A stretch of 64,000 bases of DNA from Clostridiales bacterium (GCA_015056055.1 SVHC01000001.1:62001-126000); one strand, 5' to 3'; positions 27,877 through 37,952 are shown, counted from the first letter of the stretch. Made by a program: numbers and translations. Notes: generated by a model not told the origin, from the sequence alone.

Positions 27877-28024
27877 ATCCGCAGCGGCGGCGTGTGCGCC
27901 GCGGGGACGAACAAAGCGCGCGCCCAGTGGGCGAAACAGCACGAAGAGAGTCCAATAAGCAAAGGAGCACAGCTGGCTTAGCGACGCTGAGCGACTATTG
28001 CGCATTGAGGAATGTTTACTGCCC
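27877..28024 (+). repeat. Structured intergenic repeat, copy C (internal deletion)
   Basis: Starts with the GC-rich hairpin end (ATCCGCAGCGGCGG) and then jumps directly to the GGGACGAAC..CGCCCAGTGGGCG module. The two middle stems of copies A, B and D are absent. From about 27950 on, it matches copy D over about 65 bases with only a few changes. It fills the gap between two convergent genes. Confidence 0.8.
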
Positions 28025-28034
28025 TGTGCATCGG

Positions 28035-29420
28035 TTATTCCGCCACAAGATTGTTGATCCAGACGCCTTTTTTGATCAGCACATAGCCGATGCAGGCTTT
28101 GATGATATCAACGCACTGACAAATTACGAACATGAGCACGATGGGAAGATTGGTGAGATGCGCAATGGCGAATGCCAGAGGCACGGAAACGCCCCACATG
28201 GCGACGCAGTCGAAAAGGAAGGTGATTCCTGTTTTTCCGCCGGAACGCAGCGTGAAATAGCAGGCGTTGTTGTACGACTGAAGGGGCATGAAAAGCGCAG
28301 TCATTCGAATCAGGGAGGAAGCGATATTGCGCACCGAATCGGTGGTGTTATAAATCTGCGGGAACAGCGGCGCAACCAGGAACAAAAGCGTTCCGACGAC
28401 GAAGCAACTGATTATTGCGAAGAAAATCAGGCGGTTGTCTGCTTCCCTTGCACCTTCCGTGTCACCGGCGCCAAGCTTCTGACCGACGATGATACCGACA
28501 GAAACACCCAGTGCCATATAGATTACGCTGAATACGTTCGCAATGGTAGAATTGATATTGACTGCGGCAACGGCATCCAGACCGCGGGTGGAGTAGCACT
28601 GGCTCAGGATTGCCATGCCGCCGGCCCAGAGAAGCTCATTGTACATAAGCGGCATGCCTTTTACAAGAATCTGCTTCGTGAGTTTCACCGGGATATGCAG
28701 ACGGCGGTATACACCGCAGATAAAAGGATTGCGCCCGGAATTTTTATGCGTCCAGATTGCAATGACAAAGAATTCCACAAAACGGGAGATGACCGTTGCA
28801 GCAGCGGCACCCTTGACGCCCATGGGTTCAAAACCGAGATGACCGAAAATCAGGATGTAGTTCAGGGAGAGATTCACGAGCACTGCGATAATGCCCGAAA
28901 CCATGGGAACTACCGTTTGACCGGTTTCACGCAGGGTACTGGAATACACTTGAACAAGTACAAAGGGGAGAAGACCGATGAGCATTATGCGCAGATAATC
29001 AATGCCGTATTGGAGCGTTGCTTCAATGCTGCCCTCCTGCGAGCCTTCGTGCAGATAGAGATTGATCAGAAGTTCATCGCAGAAAAAGAACAGAGCGGAG
29101 GCCAGTGCGGCAAGGATTACACCGAGAATGATTTTGAACTGGAACGTGCTGCGAAGACCTTCATGATTTCCGCTGCCGAAAAACTGTGCGCCGAAGATAC
29201 CTGCGCCGGATACTCCGCCGAAAATGCACAGATTGAATACGAACAAGAGCTGGTTTACAATGGCAACGCCGCTCATAGATTCCGTTCCGATCTGTCCGAC
29301 CATGATGTTATCCAGCATGGAAACAAAATTGGTGATGCCGTTCTGGATCATAATCGGCACCGCTACCGCAAGCACCATGGAATAGAATTTTTTATCGCCC
29401 AGATATTTTTTCCAATTCAT
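28035..29420 (-). CDS. MATE-family multidrug/toxin efflux transporter
   Basis: 461 aa with about 12 hydrophobic membrane spans. The N-terminal MATE pattern is visible (SMVLAVAVPIMIQNGITNFVSMLDNIMVGQIG), repeated in the second half (ILVKGMPLMYNELLWAGGMA). It should export drugs or metabolites using Na+ or H+. The start is the ATG at 29420 after AAAGGAG. It ends 10 bases from repeat copy C. Confidence 0.9.
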   Translation of the reverse strand: MNWKKYLGDKKFYSMVLAVAVPIMIQNGITNFVSMLDNIMVGQIGTESMSGVAIVNQLLFVFNLCIFGGVSGAGIFGAQFFGSGNHEGLRSTFQFKIILGVILAALASALFFFCDELLINLYLHEGSQEGSIEATLQYGIDYLRIMLIGLLPFVLVQVYSSTLRETGQTVVPMVSGIIAVLVNLSLNYILIFGHLGFEPMGVKGAAAATVISRFVEFFVIAIWTHKNSGRNPFICGVYRRLHIPVKLTKQILVKGMPLMYNELLWAGGMAILSQCYSTRGLDAVAAVNINSTIANVFSVIYMALGVSVGIIVGQKLGAGDTEGAREADNRLIFFAIISCFVVGTLLFLVAPLFPQIYNTTDSVRNIASSLIRMTALFMPLQSYNNACYFTLRSGGKTGITFLFDCVAMWGVSVPLAFAIAHLTNLPIVLMFVICQCVDIIKACIGYVLIKKGVWINNLVAE

Positions 29421-29540
29421 GGAAGACTTCGCTCCTTTGCGCATATTGAATGGTAAGCTATATACATCATATCAGGTTTTGTGATGCTGTCAAGCGAAGT
29501 TCTTGCGTACTGGGAAGTCATGCCGCATAGAAAAAAACGC

Positions 29541-29569
29541 TTCCATTTTTGGTGGAGTACGTGTATAAT
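29541..29569 (+). promoter_or_regulatory. Promoter of the glycosyltransferase/UDP-uronate operon
   Basis: TTCCAT (29541-29546), 17-base spacer, TATAAT (29564-29569). The -35 is weak. Confidence 0.55.
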
Positions 29570-29603
29570 ATAAAATAGAATAATAGTGCAAAGGGTGAAA
29601 CGG

Positions 29604-30731
29604 ATGAAGGTTTTGGTTCTGTCTACAAATACTGGCGGCGGGCACAATGCTGCAGGCAACGCGATTATTGAAGCGCTGGAAGAAATGGGCGTTCGCGCGG
29701 AGCTTGTGGATTCACTGGGTGTTGCCAGCAAGTGGGGCTCCAAAGCTGTGTCCGATGTATACAATGGTGTGGCAAAGCATGCACCGAAGCTTCTGGGCGC
29801 AGGATTTGGCATCGCGGATAAAATGACCGTCAAAAAGGTGCGCTCGGCAAGCTATGCATTGAATCTGATCAATGTGCACCGGCTGGAGGAATTTATTTTT
29901 GCAAAGGCGCCGGATGCGATTGTCACAACGCATGTTTTCTGCGCTCAGGCGCTTACACATCTGGTAAAGCATGCAAAAATCGGAGCGATGACGTTTGGCG
30001 TGACAACCGATTACAACTGCGGAATTTATTGGGAAGAAACAAAGATGGATGCCTATATACTTCCGCATCCTGATTTGACGGCTGCCTATATCGCAAAGGG
30101 AATGGATCCCCAAAGGCTGTATCCCTACGGGATTCCGGTAACGCCGAAAATTGCCGACGGACGGGATATCGTGGCTGCGAAGAAGAAATATGGCATCAAT
30201 CCGGAATGCAAGCATGTGATTGTGGCGGGCGGCAGCATGGGAGCGGGACGGCTTCCGGTAACCGTACGCGAACTGGATGAAACCTTGCCGGACGATGTGA
30301 TTATCAGCGCGGTATGCGGCAGCAACAAGGCGGCGCAGGAAGAGCTTGCCGCCATGAAGAAACCGCGCGTGAATGCAATGGGATATGTTTCGCCGCTGAA
30401 CGATTTTCTTGCGTCGGCGGATCTGGTGATTTCCAAAGCAGGCGGCCTGACATCCACAGAGGCGCTTGCACAGCGAATTCCTTTTATCGCGCTGCATTGT
30501 CTGCCTCCGCTGGAAACCACAAATGCAAAGTTTTTTGAAGCGCGCGGAATGGCGTACAATGCGAAGAACGATTACGCCGCGTGCAAGGCGGCAGTGAAAA
30601 TTCTGTACGATGCGAATGTTCAGGCAGCATTCAGACATGCACAGAGCCTGCATATTCCCACGGATGCTTCACGAAAAATTGCGCGGTTGATCGTGCGCAG
30701 CGTGGAGCAGGGAAAAGTTGTTGCGGAATAA
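29604..30731 (+). CDS. MGDG synthase/UgtP-like glycolipid glycosyltransferase
   Basis: 375 aa GT28-type GT-B enzyme. The N-terminal lipid-side motif LSTNTGGGHNAAGNAI (about residues 6-21) and the C-terminal nucleotide-sugar motif SKAGGLTSTEALAQRIPFI match diacylglycerol glycosyltransferases such as UgtP and MGD1. It probably transfers a sugar from a UDP-sugar to diacylglycerol at the membrane. Start ATG at 29604 (AAAGGGTGA). It heads an operon whose other genes make UDP-uronic acids, which suggests that the lipid head group may be a uronic acid. Confidence 0.8.
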   Translation: MKVLVLSTNTGGGHNAAGNAIIEALEEMGVRAELVDSLGVASKWGSKAVSDVYNGVAKHAPKLLGAGFGIADKMTVKKVRSASYALNLINVHRLEEFIFAKAPDAIVTTHVFCAQALTHLVKHAKIGAMTFGVTTDYNCGIYWEETKMDAYILPHPDLTAAYIAKGMDPQRLYPYGIPVTPKIADGRDIVAAKKKYGINPECKHVIVAGGSMGAGRLPVTVRELDETLPDDVIISAVCGSNKAAQEELAAMKKPRVNAMGYVSPLNDFLASADLVISKAGGLTSTEALAQRIPFIALHCLPPLETTNAKFFEARGMAYNAKNDYAACKAAVKILYDANVQAAFRHAQSLHIPTDASRKIARLIVRSVEQGKVVAE

Positions 30732-30753
30732 AAGTACAGGAGTGAGTGGACGG

Positions 30754-31926
30754 ATGCAGTGTATTTCCGGATTTGAACATGACTATGGGAGAGTCCCGGA
30801 CGGGATTGCTTTTTGCCCTTACCGTATTTGCCCGATCGGCGCACATAGTGACCATCAGCATGGTAAGATCACCGGTCTTGCCATTGATAAGGGAATCCAT
30901 ATTGCATATGGCGCTAAACAAAACGGTGTCATTGAATTGAAGTCAATTAATTTTCCCAAGCGGGCGCAGTGGCACATCAGCAGTACTCCCTCTGTGTGTC
31001 AGGGCGACTGGGCAGATTATCTGCGCGGAGCGACGATCGCTCTTGCCCGCAAACACGCGTTGAGTGTGGGCCTTTGCGGCGTGATTGAGGGAACGCTGCC
31101 CATCGGAGGGCTGTCTTCTTCGGCAGCAGTTATAATTGCTTTTTTATCGGCGCTGTGCAAGGTGAATAGGATCACCCTTTCCGAAAATGAGTTGATCCTG
31201 GCTGCGTTGGAGGCGGAACGCCAGTATGTGGGCGTATCGGTCGGCAAGCTTGATCAAAGCTGCGAGGTGTATTCGAAGAAGGACCATCTTTTGTATCTGG
31301 ATACGCTGGATGACAGCTATGAATTGATTCAGACGCCTGCGAATATGAAGCCATATGAGATCGCCGTTTTTTTCAGCGGCGTGGAACGCAACCTTGTCGG
31401 CAGCAAATTCAACATGCGCGTGGATGAGTGCCGCAGCGCGGCTTATGCTTTGAAAGCGTTTGCAGGCATGGAATACGGAAAATTTGAGGAGACCCATCTG
31501 CGAGAGGTGCCGCGTGAAGTGTATGAGCACTATAAAAGCCGCCTGCCGGAGGCATGGGCACGCCGCGCAGAACATTGGTATACTGAGTTTGAGCGCGTAG
31601 AAAAGGGCGCTGAAGCATGGCGGCGCGGCGATATAGAGGCATATGGGAAACTTTCGTTTGAAAGCGGCCATTCTTCGATTTACAATTGGGAAACGGGTTC
31701 TCCGGAATTGAAGGCGCTTTATGAAATCATGCTGCGTACAGACGGCATATATGGAGGCCGTTTCAGCGGCGCGGGATTTAAGGGCTGCTGTATGGCACTG
31801 ATCGACCCGGCGTTCAAAGAAAAGATTGCAGAAAAAGTTACCATGGAATACCTGCGCGAGTTCCCGCAGTTGGAAGGCAAGTTTTCGGTGCATTTCTGCA
31901 AAAGCGCAGATGGTGTAATGAAATAA
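30754..31926 (+). CDS. GHMP sugar kinase, galacturonokinase/galactokinase-like
   Basis: 390 aa from the ATG at 30754 (AGGAG RBS). It has the three GHMP motifs: PYRICPIGAHSDHQHG (sugar-binding, galactokinase signature variant), GTLPIGGLSSSAAV (ATP loop) and GRFSGAGFKGCCMAL. The PIGAHxDHQ form resembles plant galacturonokinase more than ordinary GalK (which has GEHTDY). With a nucleotidyltransferase and a UDP-glucuronate 4-epimerase next to it, galacturonate or glucuronate is a likely substrate. Galactose is the alternative. Confidence 0.8.
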   Translation: MQCISGFEHDYGRVPDGIAFCPYRICPIGAHSDHQHGKITGLAIDKGIHIAYGAKQNGVIELKSINFPKRAQWHISSTPSVCQGDWADYLRGATIALARKHALSVGLCGVIEGTLPIGGLSSSAAVIIAFLSALCKVNRITLSENELILAALEAERQYVGVSVGKLDQSCEVYSKKDHLLYLDTLDDSYELIQTPANMKPYEIAVFFSGVERNLVGSKFNMRVDECRSAAYALKAFAGMEYGKFEETHLREVPREVYEHYKSRLPEAWARRAEHWYTEFERVEKGAEAWRRGDIEAYGKLSFESGHSSIYNWETGSPELKALYEIMLRTDGIYGGRFSGAGFKGCCMALIDPAFKEKIAEKVTMEYLREFPQLEGKFSVHFCKSADGVMK

Positions 31927-31940
31927 ACGGAGGAGAGAGC

Positions 31941-32678
31941 ATGAAGTGTCTGGTGATGGCAGCCGGATATGCAACGCGGCTGTATCCACTGACGGAGAAT
32001 TTTCCCAAGCCGCTTTTGAATGTCGGCGAAAAAACGATTCTGGACTGGCTGCTGGATGATATTCATGCATCCTGTCCTGCGGAAGAATATATCGTGATCT
32101 CCAACCATAAGTACGCGCATTGCTTTGAGGAATGGGCAAAGGGGAAGTCTATCCCCGTGTCTGTGCTGGATGACGGTACCGACAGCAATGAAACGCGTCT
32201 GGGAGCGGTTCGCGATATTCAGTTCGCTATTGAAGAGAAGAAACTGGATGACGATCTTCTTGTGATAGCGGGGGATAATGTGCTGGATTTTTCGTTGGGA
32301 GCATTTATCGCTTATGCCAGAGGGAAGGATACCTCATGCATTATGCGTTATTTTGAACCCAATACCGAACGACTCAAAAAATGCGGCGTAGTACTGACGG
32401 ACGAAAACGACCGCATCGTCAGTATGGAGGAAAAGCCTGCCGAGCCGAAATCGAACTGGTGCTGTCCGCCGTTTTACTATTACAGGCGGGAGGATGTGCA
32501 CTTTGTTGCGGAGGGAATCCGCGAAGGCTGCGGTACGGATGCGCCGGGAAGCTTTGTAGCGTGGCTTTCGGGAAAAACTTCAATGCATGCAATGCAGATG
32601 CCGGGTAAAAGGTACGATATCGGCAATCTGGAAAGCTACCGAGAGGTGCAGGAAAACTATAAAGGAATCAAAGGCTGA
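31941..32678 (+). CDS. Sugar-1-phosphate nucleotidyltransferase
   Basis: 245 aa GT-A fold pyrophosphorylase. The N-terminal signature is MAAGYATRLYPLTENFPKPLL (residues 6-26); the metal Asp is in VIAGDNVLDFS, and EEKP near residue 158 is the typical C-side motif. It is short, like MurU- and RmlA-type enzymes. It should activate the sugar phosphate made by the preceding kinase with UTP (or another NTP). RBS GGAGGAGAG; 14-base gap to the kinase gene. Confidence 0.85.
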   Translation: MKCLVMAAGYATRLYPLTENFPKPLLNVGEKTILDWLLDDIHASCPAEEYIVISNHKYAHCFEEWAKGKSIPVSVLDDGTDSNETRLGAVRDIQFAIEEKKLDDDLLVIAGDNVLDFSLGAFIAYARGKDTSCIMRYFEPNTERLKKCGVVLTDENDRIVSMEEKPAEPKSNWCCPPFYYYRREDVHFVAEGIREGCGTDAPGSFVAWLSGKTSMHAMQMPGKRYDIGNLESYREVQENYKGIKG

Positions 32679-32696
32679 TACTTTGCGGAGAGAGAA

Positions 32697-33734
32697 ATGC
32701 TGAAGAAAAATACATGCCTTTCGGAAAAAACGATTCTTGTGACCGGAGCTGCCGGATTTATCGGCGCAGCGCTGGTAAAACGCATTTGCGCAGAAAATCC
32801 GGGTGCAAAGGTTATCGGAATCGACAATATGAACGATTATTACGATGTGAGCCTGAAGGAATACAGACTCCGGGAACTTGAGGCGATTCCGGGCTTTGTA
32901 TTTGTGCGCGGTGACCTTGCGGATCGTACGGCTGTGGACGGAATTTTCGGGCAATATAAGCCGCAGATCGTGGTCAATCTGGCGGCACAGGCAGGCGTGC
33001 GGTATTCGATTACCAACCCGGATGTATATATTCAGAGCAACCTGATAGGCTTTTATAATATTCTGGAAGCATGCCGCTATGCGGGTGTGGAGCATCTGGT
33101 ATATGCAAGTTCTTCCAGTGTGTATGGCAATAACAAAAAAGTGCCCTATTCGACCGATGACAAGGTGGATAATCCCGTAAGTCTGTATGCTGCCACCAAG
33201 AAATCAAATGAGCTGTTGGCACATGCCTATTCCAAATTGTATAATATCCCGATGACGGGTCTGCGCTTTTTTACGGTCTATGGACCTGCGGGTCGTCCGG
33301 ACATGGCATATTTTGGTTTTACGGATAAGCTGCGTGCAGGTAAAACGATTGAGATTTTCAATTACGGAAACTGTCAGCGCGATTTCACGTATATTGATGA
33401 TATTGTGACCGGCGTTGTGCATGTAATGGAGCATGTGCCGTCCCGGAATGAGGATGGAGTTCCCTATAAGCTCTACAATATCGGAAACAACAGTCCGGAA
33501 AATCTTCTGGATTTTGTGGATATCCTGCAGCAGGAATTGATTCGTGCGGGAATTCTGCCCGAGGATTACGATTTTGAGGCGCATAAAAAGCTCGTTCCCA
33601 TGCAGCCCGGCGATGTGGAAACAACTTATGCGGATACGAGTGAATTGGAACGCGATTTCGGTTTTCGACCGAAAACACCGCTTCGCGAAGGATTACGCCG
33701 GTTTGCGCAGTGGTATAAAGAATTTTACTGTTGA
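32697..33734 (+). CDS. UDP-glucuronate 4-epimerase-like NAD-dependent epimerase
   Basis: 345 aa extended short-chain dehydrogenase. It has the Rossmann motif [14 protein letters not shown] (about residues 16-29), [20 protein letters not shown], and the catalytic YAATKK (Tyr-x3-Lys), followed by [17 protein letters not shown]. These strings are diagnostic of the CapI/GAE group that interconverts UDP-glucuronate and UDP-galacturonate. The neighbouring UDP-glucose dehydrogenase makes its substrate. Confidence 0.9.
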   Translation: MLKKNTCLSEKTILVTGAAGFIGAALVKRICAENPGAKVIGIDNMNDYYDVSLKEYRLRELEAIPGFVFVRGDLADRTAVDGIFGQYKPQIVVNLAAQAGVRYSITNPDVYIQSNLIGFYNILEACRYAGVEHLVYASSSSVYGNNKKVPYSTDDKVDNPVSLYAATKKSNELLAHAYSKLYNIPMTGLRFFTVYGPAGRPDMAYFGFTDKLRAGKTIEIFNYGNCQRDFTYIDDIVTGVVHVMEHVPSRNEDGVPYKLYNIGNNSPENLLDFVDILQQELIRAGILPEDYDFEAHKKLVPMQPGDVETTYADTSELERDFGFRPKTPLREGLRRFAQWYKEFYC

Positions 33735-33757
33735 TGTCAGTGGAAAGAGGAATGCAG

Positions 33758-34990
33758 ATGAGGATTGCAGTTGCAGGTCTCGGATATGTCGGTCTTTCGA
33801 TGGCCGTTCTTCTCTCGCAGCATAATGAGGTTGTTGCGGTGGATATCGTACCTGAAAAAGTTGATATGGTCAATCGGCGCATTTCTCCGATTCGCGATGC
33901 TGAGCTGGAAGCATATCTGGCAGAACACTCTCTGAATCTGACGGCAACGACGGATGCTGAAACTGCATACCGCGATGCTCAGTTTGTGGTAATTGCGGCT
34001 CCCACCAATTACGACAGCAAGCGCAACTATTTTGATACTTCTGCGGTGGAGGCGGTTGTCCGTATGGTGACGGAAGTAAATTCCGAAGCCGTGATCGTGA
34101 TCAAATCCACCATTCCTGTCGGCTATACAGAGGAAATTCGCAAGAAAACCGGAAATCCCAATATCATTTTCAGTCCGGAATTTCTGCGCGAAGGAAAGGC
34201 GCTGTATGACAATTTGTATCCTTCACGCATTATTGTGGGCGCAGATAAGGACAATGAAAAGCTTGTGAAGGCTGCGCGGACGTTTGCGGAGCTTTTGCAG
34301 GAAGGCGCAGTAAGAGAGGAGATCCCTACGCTTTTGATGGGAAGCACCGAGGCAGAGGCGGTAAAACTGTTTGCCAATACATATCTTGCGCTGCGTGTAA
34401 GCTACTTCAACGAGCTGGACACATATGCGGAGATGAAGGGTCTGGATGCAAAGAATATCATTGAGGGCGTGTGTCTTGATCCGCGTGTGGGCGGACATTA
34501 CAACAATCCGTCTTTCGGTTATGGCGGATATTGCCTGCCCAAGGATACCAAACAGCTTCTGGCAAACTATGAGGACGTGCCGGAAAACTTGATTGAAGCG
34601 ATCGTAAATGCAAACAGAACGCGCAAGGATTTTGTGGCGGACCGCATTTTGCAGAAGGCGGGCTATTACAGCGCAAACAGCGCATGGGATGCACATAATG
34701 AGCGCCAGGTTATTATTGGTATTTATCGGCTTGCTATGAAGAGCGGAAGCGATAATTTCCGACAGAGCAGCGTGCAGGGCGTAATGAAGCGCATCAAGGC
34801 AAAGGGTGCTACGGTTATCGTGTACGAGCCTTCGTTGGAAAACGGCAGTACATTTTTTAGCAGCCGCGTGGTGAATGACCTGGAGGAATTCAAAAAGCAG
34901 GCGGATGTGATCGTCGCAAATCGGTATGACGCCGCGTTGGCCGATGTGGAAGAAAAGGTATATACGCGCGACCTGTTCAGGCGCGATTAA
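33758..34990 (+). CDS. ugd: UDP-glucose 6-dehydrogenase
   Basis: 410 aa. N-terminal NAD motif [15 protein letters not shown], substrate region [14 protein letters not shown] and [20 protein letters not shown], and the catalytic Cys in [15 protein letters not shown] (about residue 260). It oxidises UDP-glucose to UDP-glucuronate. The start is the ATG at 33758; the ATG at 33752 leaves no space from the AGAGG RBS. It is the last gene of the operon before a strong palindromic terminator. Confidence 0.92.
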   Translation: MRIAVAGLGYVGLSMAVLLSQHNEVVAVDIVPEKVDMVNRRISPIRDAELEAYLAEHSLNLTATTDAETAYRDAQFVVIAAPTNYDSKRNYFDTSAVEAVVRMVTEVNSEAVIVIKSTIPVGYTEEIRKKTGNPNIIFSPEFLREGKALYDNLYPSRIIVGADKDNEKLVKAARTFAELLQEGAVREEIPTLLMGSTEAEAVKLFANTYLALRVSYFNELDTYAEMKGLDAKNIIEGVCLDPRVGGHYNNPSFGYGGYCLPKDTKQLLANYEDVPENLIEAIVNANRTRKDFVADRILQKAGYYSANSAWDAHNERQVIIGIYRLAMKSGSDNFRQSSVQGVMKRIKAKGATVIVYEPSLENGSTFFSSRVVNDLEEFKKQADVIVANRYDAALADVEEKVYTRDLFRRD

Positions 34991-34999
34991 GGAAGAATA

Positions 35000-35037
35000 A
35001 ACAGGCTGCGGGAGAAATTTCTCCCGCAGCCTGTTTT
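35000..35037. terminator. Bidirectional terminator between ugd and the DMT transporter gene
   Basis: A perfect palindrome: the arm 35000-35017 (AACAGGCTGCGGGAGAAA) is the reverse complement of 35018-35035. A-run on the left and T-run on the right serve the two convergent genes. Confidence 0.85.
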
Positions 35038-35053
35038 ACATACATGGAATTGA

Positions 35054-35959
35054 TTAGAACAGATTGCACAGAAGGAAGATTGCGACTGCACCGGTAACCA
35101 TGCCGAACCACTGACGGTTGGTGAAGCGTTCTTTCCAGATGAAGATACCGGCGGCGGAAGTGAGCAGCATACCTGCACCGTTTACGATCGGGAAGAAAAC
35201 GATGGAAGGCATTGCGCCGGCCAGGAACATGTTGATCTGGTTGCACAGGGCAAAGCCAAAACCGGTAACAAGGGTGTAGATGGCAAAGCGCTTCATGTTG
35301 TCGCCGCTGAGGACAGTGACCTTCTCATTCTTGGTCTTGGAATAGTAGAAGGTGAGAAGAATCGAGGTCAGAGTGGCAACGAGGAATGCAATTACGAGGA
35401 AGATGCTCAGCTCGTCCTTGTACTGAGAACCCTGATGAATCTTCTGCATGATGCCGACAGAACCGGAGCAGAAAAAGGTTCCCAGAGCCAGGAAGAACCA
35501 TTTGAAGGATACGCCTACGCCGCTGTTTCGGTCGCCGCGGCTGTCAACAGCGCAGACGAAGGAAACAAGCATCAGTGCAATACCGATCCACTGAGATGCG
35601 GAAACCGGATCGCCGTACATTACGAAGCCGGACAGCGCGGGGATGATCATGGAGCAGGAGCAAATGATGCTGGTGTAGGAAAGCGGGCCGCATTCCAGTG
35701 CCTTAAGGTTCATAATGGAGGATACGCCCGTGACGATACCGAACACAATGCCGAGCAGCAGCGTGTAGGTGGAGGGCATGGTCAGCGTATTGGAAACAAG
35801 CGCGATCATGGCCAGCGTGATGGCGGAGATAAGGCTGGAAACGGCGTTGAACACCTGCATGTCAGAATTGTTCGGCTGGCTCTTTTTGCAGAAAGAATTG
35901 CGCAGGACACTGTACAGCAGGTTCATGATGACCGATACGGTCAGGAGGATGGCATTCAT
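35054..35959 (-). CDS. DMT-superfamily (EamA-like) transporter
   Basis: 301 aa with about 10 membrane spans arranged as two EamA halves; examples are LLLGIVFGIVTGVSSIMNL, IGIALMLVSFVCAV and the last span MVTGAVAIFLLCNLF. DMT permeases move small metabolites, sugars, amino acids or nucleotide sugars. It starts 6 bases after the stop of the first GH36 gene with a poor RBS, so translation is probably coupled. Pairing with alpha-galactosidases hints at a sugar or glycoside substrate. Confidence 0.75.
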   Translation of the reverse strand: MNAILLTVSVIMNLLYSVLRNSFCKKSQPNNSDMQVFNAVSSLISAITLAMIALVSNTLTMPSTYTLLLGIVFGIVTGVSSIMNLKALECGPLSYTSIICSCSMIIPALSGFVMYGDPVSASQWIGIALMLVSFVCAVDSRGDRNSGVGVSFKWFFLALGTFFCSGSVGIMQKIHQGSQYKDELSIFLVIAFLVATLTSILLTFYYSKTKNEKVTVLSGDNMKRFAIYTLVTGFGFALCNQINMFLAGAMPSIVFFPIVNGAGMLLTSAAGIFIWKERFTNRQWFGMVTGAVAIFLLCNLF

Positions 35960-35965
35960 GGGTAA

Positions 35966-37939
35966 CTATCTCTTTCTTTCGTAAAAATAGATTTTTCCGG
36001 AGCGGATGGGGAGAGTAACGGTAAATCCGGCCTTGAGCTCCTTGCCGGTGCATTCCGCCTTTTCGCCGGATTCGGCTTCGGTGAGGATGTAGGTTGCATC
36101 CTCATCTACTGCGCGGAAATTGGCGGTGAAAGACTCGATCGGGCAGGCGTTGTTGCGCAGAACTTCGAGGAAGCCTTCCTGACGCTCGGGGCTGAAGAAC
36201 TGCACGGCGTAGATATCCTCGCGGGAATTGCGGCACTCCGTCAGAGGATAGAAGTCGGAAGAATTCAGGATGTTTGCTGCCTTGCGCCAGATCGGTACCA
36301 TCTTGCGTGCGAGTTCAAACTCGGCTTCGCCTGCGTTCCAGAGGGTCATATCCGTCAAGGCAGGAGCGGTTGCAACATAGTAGGAATAGCGGTCCGGAAT
36401 GTGATATTCGCCGTTGTATTCGCCGGTTACCGGATCATCCCAGTTCATGTTATGTGCGCGGAAATAGGGAATCCAGGCGAGCATGTGGTTGTGCTGCAGC
36501 TGCTTGCTCGGATGATGGCCGTAGCAGTAGTCCGTGTAGTGCAGCGGTACTGCGCGGCGCATGGTTTCAAGGTCGTTTCGGCGTCCGCCGCCTGCGCAGG
36601 AATCGATCCACAGGCCCGGGTTGCGCAGAATGAGCGTATCCCAGTAGCGCAGATAGCCTTGCGTATGCAGGTTTTCCACCATGCCGATGCGATCATCAGA
36701 TTCGTTTTCCGTCCAGAAGGGATCGAAGGCGATGTTGAAATCCTGACGGTAGATGTGAACGTGGCTATCTTTGATGATGGAATCCACCTTTTCGATGATC
36801 CAGTCGCAGCATTCCGGAATGCCAAGATTCAGAACGTGATCCACGCTGCCATAGGGGCCTTCGGATTTGATGAGCCATTCGGGATGCTCGTTTACGAGAT
36901 CGGCCTGCTTCCAGATGCGTTCGGGTTCAAACCACAGAAGGAAACGGATGCCTTCCTCTTCGCATTTTTTGCCGATGGGGCCCAGACCGTTCGGGAAACG
37001 GGCAGGGTCGGCTTCCCAGCGCTTGATACCCCACCAGCTCAGATTTTCACCCCAGGGATACCAGCCGGCATCGATCCACCAGATATCAGGCTTCAGGCCG
37101 TTATCAAGATAGCTGTTCAGGGCGCGCAGCTGAGATTCTTCGGTTGCTTCGGTATGCTCTTTACCGGTGGGATCCCAGTCATGCAGGCACAGCTTGGCGG
37201 GCAGGGGCTGACCGTTTTCGCGGGGCAGAATGTGAGCCATGTACCAGCGACGCCACATGTTGGTGCCGCGGTCTTCATCACCTTCGTAGGCCACGAAGTT
37301 CAGGCGCGGGGTGCGCATGGTCTCGCCGGGATGCAGGAGAGTGTGACATCTCTTCTGACCGATGGAAATGTGAGCACCGCCTTCTGCGGGTTCAATGATG
37401 GCGTGCCAGGTGCCCGGCCAGCCGATGGCAAAGTTTACGCCCCAGTTTTCGGATGCCAAACGCATATAGGGGAATACGTTGCGGCAGGAAAGACCGTCAT
37501 CCGGAGCAAGGTCGAAAGTCTTATCCAGAGCGTCGTGATACCAGCGGCAGCCGTCATCGTTGCGGGTTGCGCCGTTGCTGTGCACGAAGGTGATGTTTTC
37601 CATCGGAATCACACCGTCCACAATGCGAACGTCGGAAAGGATGGCGCTGTCGGTATCGGCGGTGTTGGTAAAGAAGGCAAGGAATTCCGTACCCGGATAG
37701 TCGAGATACTCGACATATTCCACGCGGATTTCAAGGCCGTCTGCGGTTTTGCCGGTCACGATATACTGCATCATGTTGGCATCCACGCGGCGGATATCCA
37801 CCGTGGGATGGAATTCGGCGGGAATGCCGCGATAAGTCTTTCCTCCATAGCAGAAAGTAAGGGGGAGATTTTCAGGCGCGGTGAAGCGGAAAAGGTGATC
37901 TTTGCGCTTCATATCAGTAGCCCTGACAAAAGATTGCAT
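35966..37939 (-). CDS. GH36 alpha-galactosidase-like enzyme, copy 1
   Basis: 657 aa without signal peptide. N-terminal beta-sandwich (about 1-260), TIM barrel and C-terminal beta domain. The barrel motif HIYRQDFNIAFDPFW carries the expected nucleophile Asp (KxDxN of classic GH36 is RQDFN here), and SCAGGGRRNDLE the acid/base region. Substrate-side loops such as WWIDAGWYPWGENLSWWG differ from copy 2. It lies 13 bases downstream of copy 2, with RBS AAGGAGG overlapping that gene's stop. The exact glycoside is unknown. Confidence 0.85.
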   Translation of the reverse strand: MQSFVRATDMKRKDHLFRFTAPENLPLTFCYGGKTYRGIPAEFHPTVDIRRVDANMMQYIVTGKTADGLEIRVEYVEYLDYPGTEFLAFFTNTADTDSAILSDVRIVDGVIPMENITFVHSNGATRNDDGCRWYHDALDKTFDLAPDDGLSCRNVFPYMRLASENWGVNFAIGWPGTWHAIIEPAEGGAHISIGQKRCHTLLHPGETMRTPRLNFVAYEGDEDRGTNMWRRWYMAHILPRENGQPLPAKLCLHDWDPTGKEHTEATEESQLRALNSYLDNGLKPDIWWIDAGWYPWGENLSWWGIKRWEADPARFPNGLGPIGKKCEEEGIRFLLWFEPERIWKQADLVNEHPEWLIKSEGPYGSVDHVLNLGIPECCDWIIEKVDSIIKDSHVHIYRQDFNIAFDPFWTENESDDRIGMVENLHTQGYLRYWDTLILRNPGLWIDSCAGGGRRNDLETMRRAVPLHYTDYCYGHHPSKQLQHNHMLAWIPYFRAHNMNWDDPVTGEYNGEYHIPDRYSYYVATAPALTDMTLWNAGEAEFELARKMVPIWRKAANILNSSDFYPLTECRNSREDIYAVQFFSPERQEGFLEVLRNNACPIESFTANFRAVDEDATYILTEAESGEKAECTGKELKAGFTVTLPIRSGKIYFYERKR

Positions 37940-37952
37940 GGGAATCCTCCTT

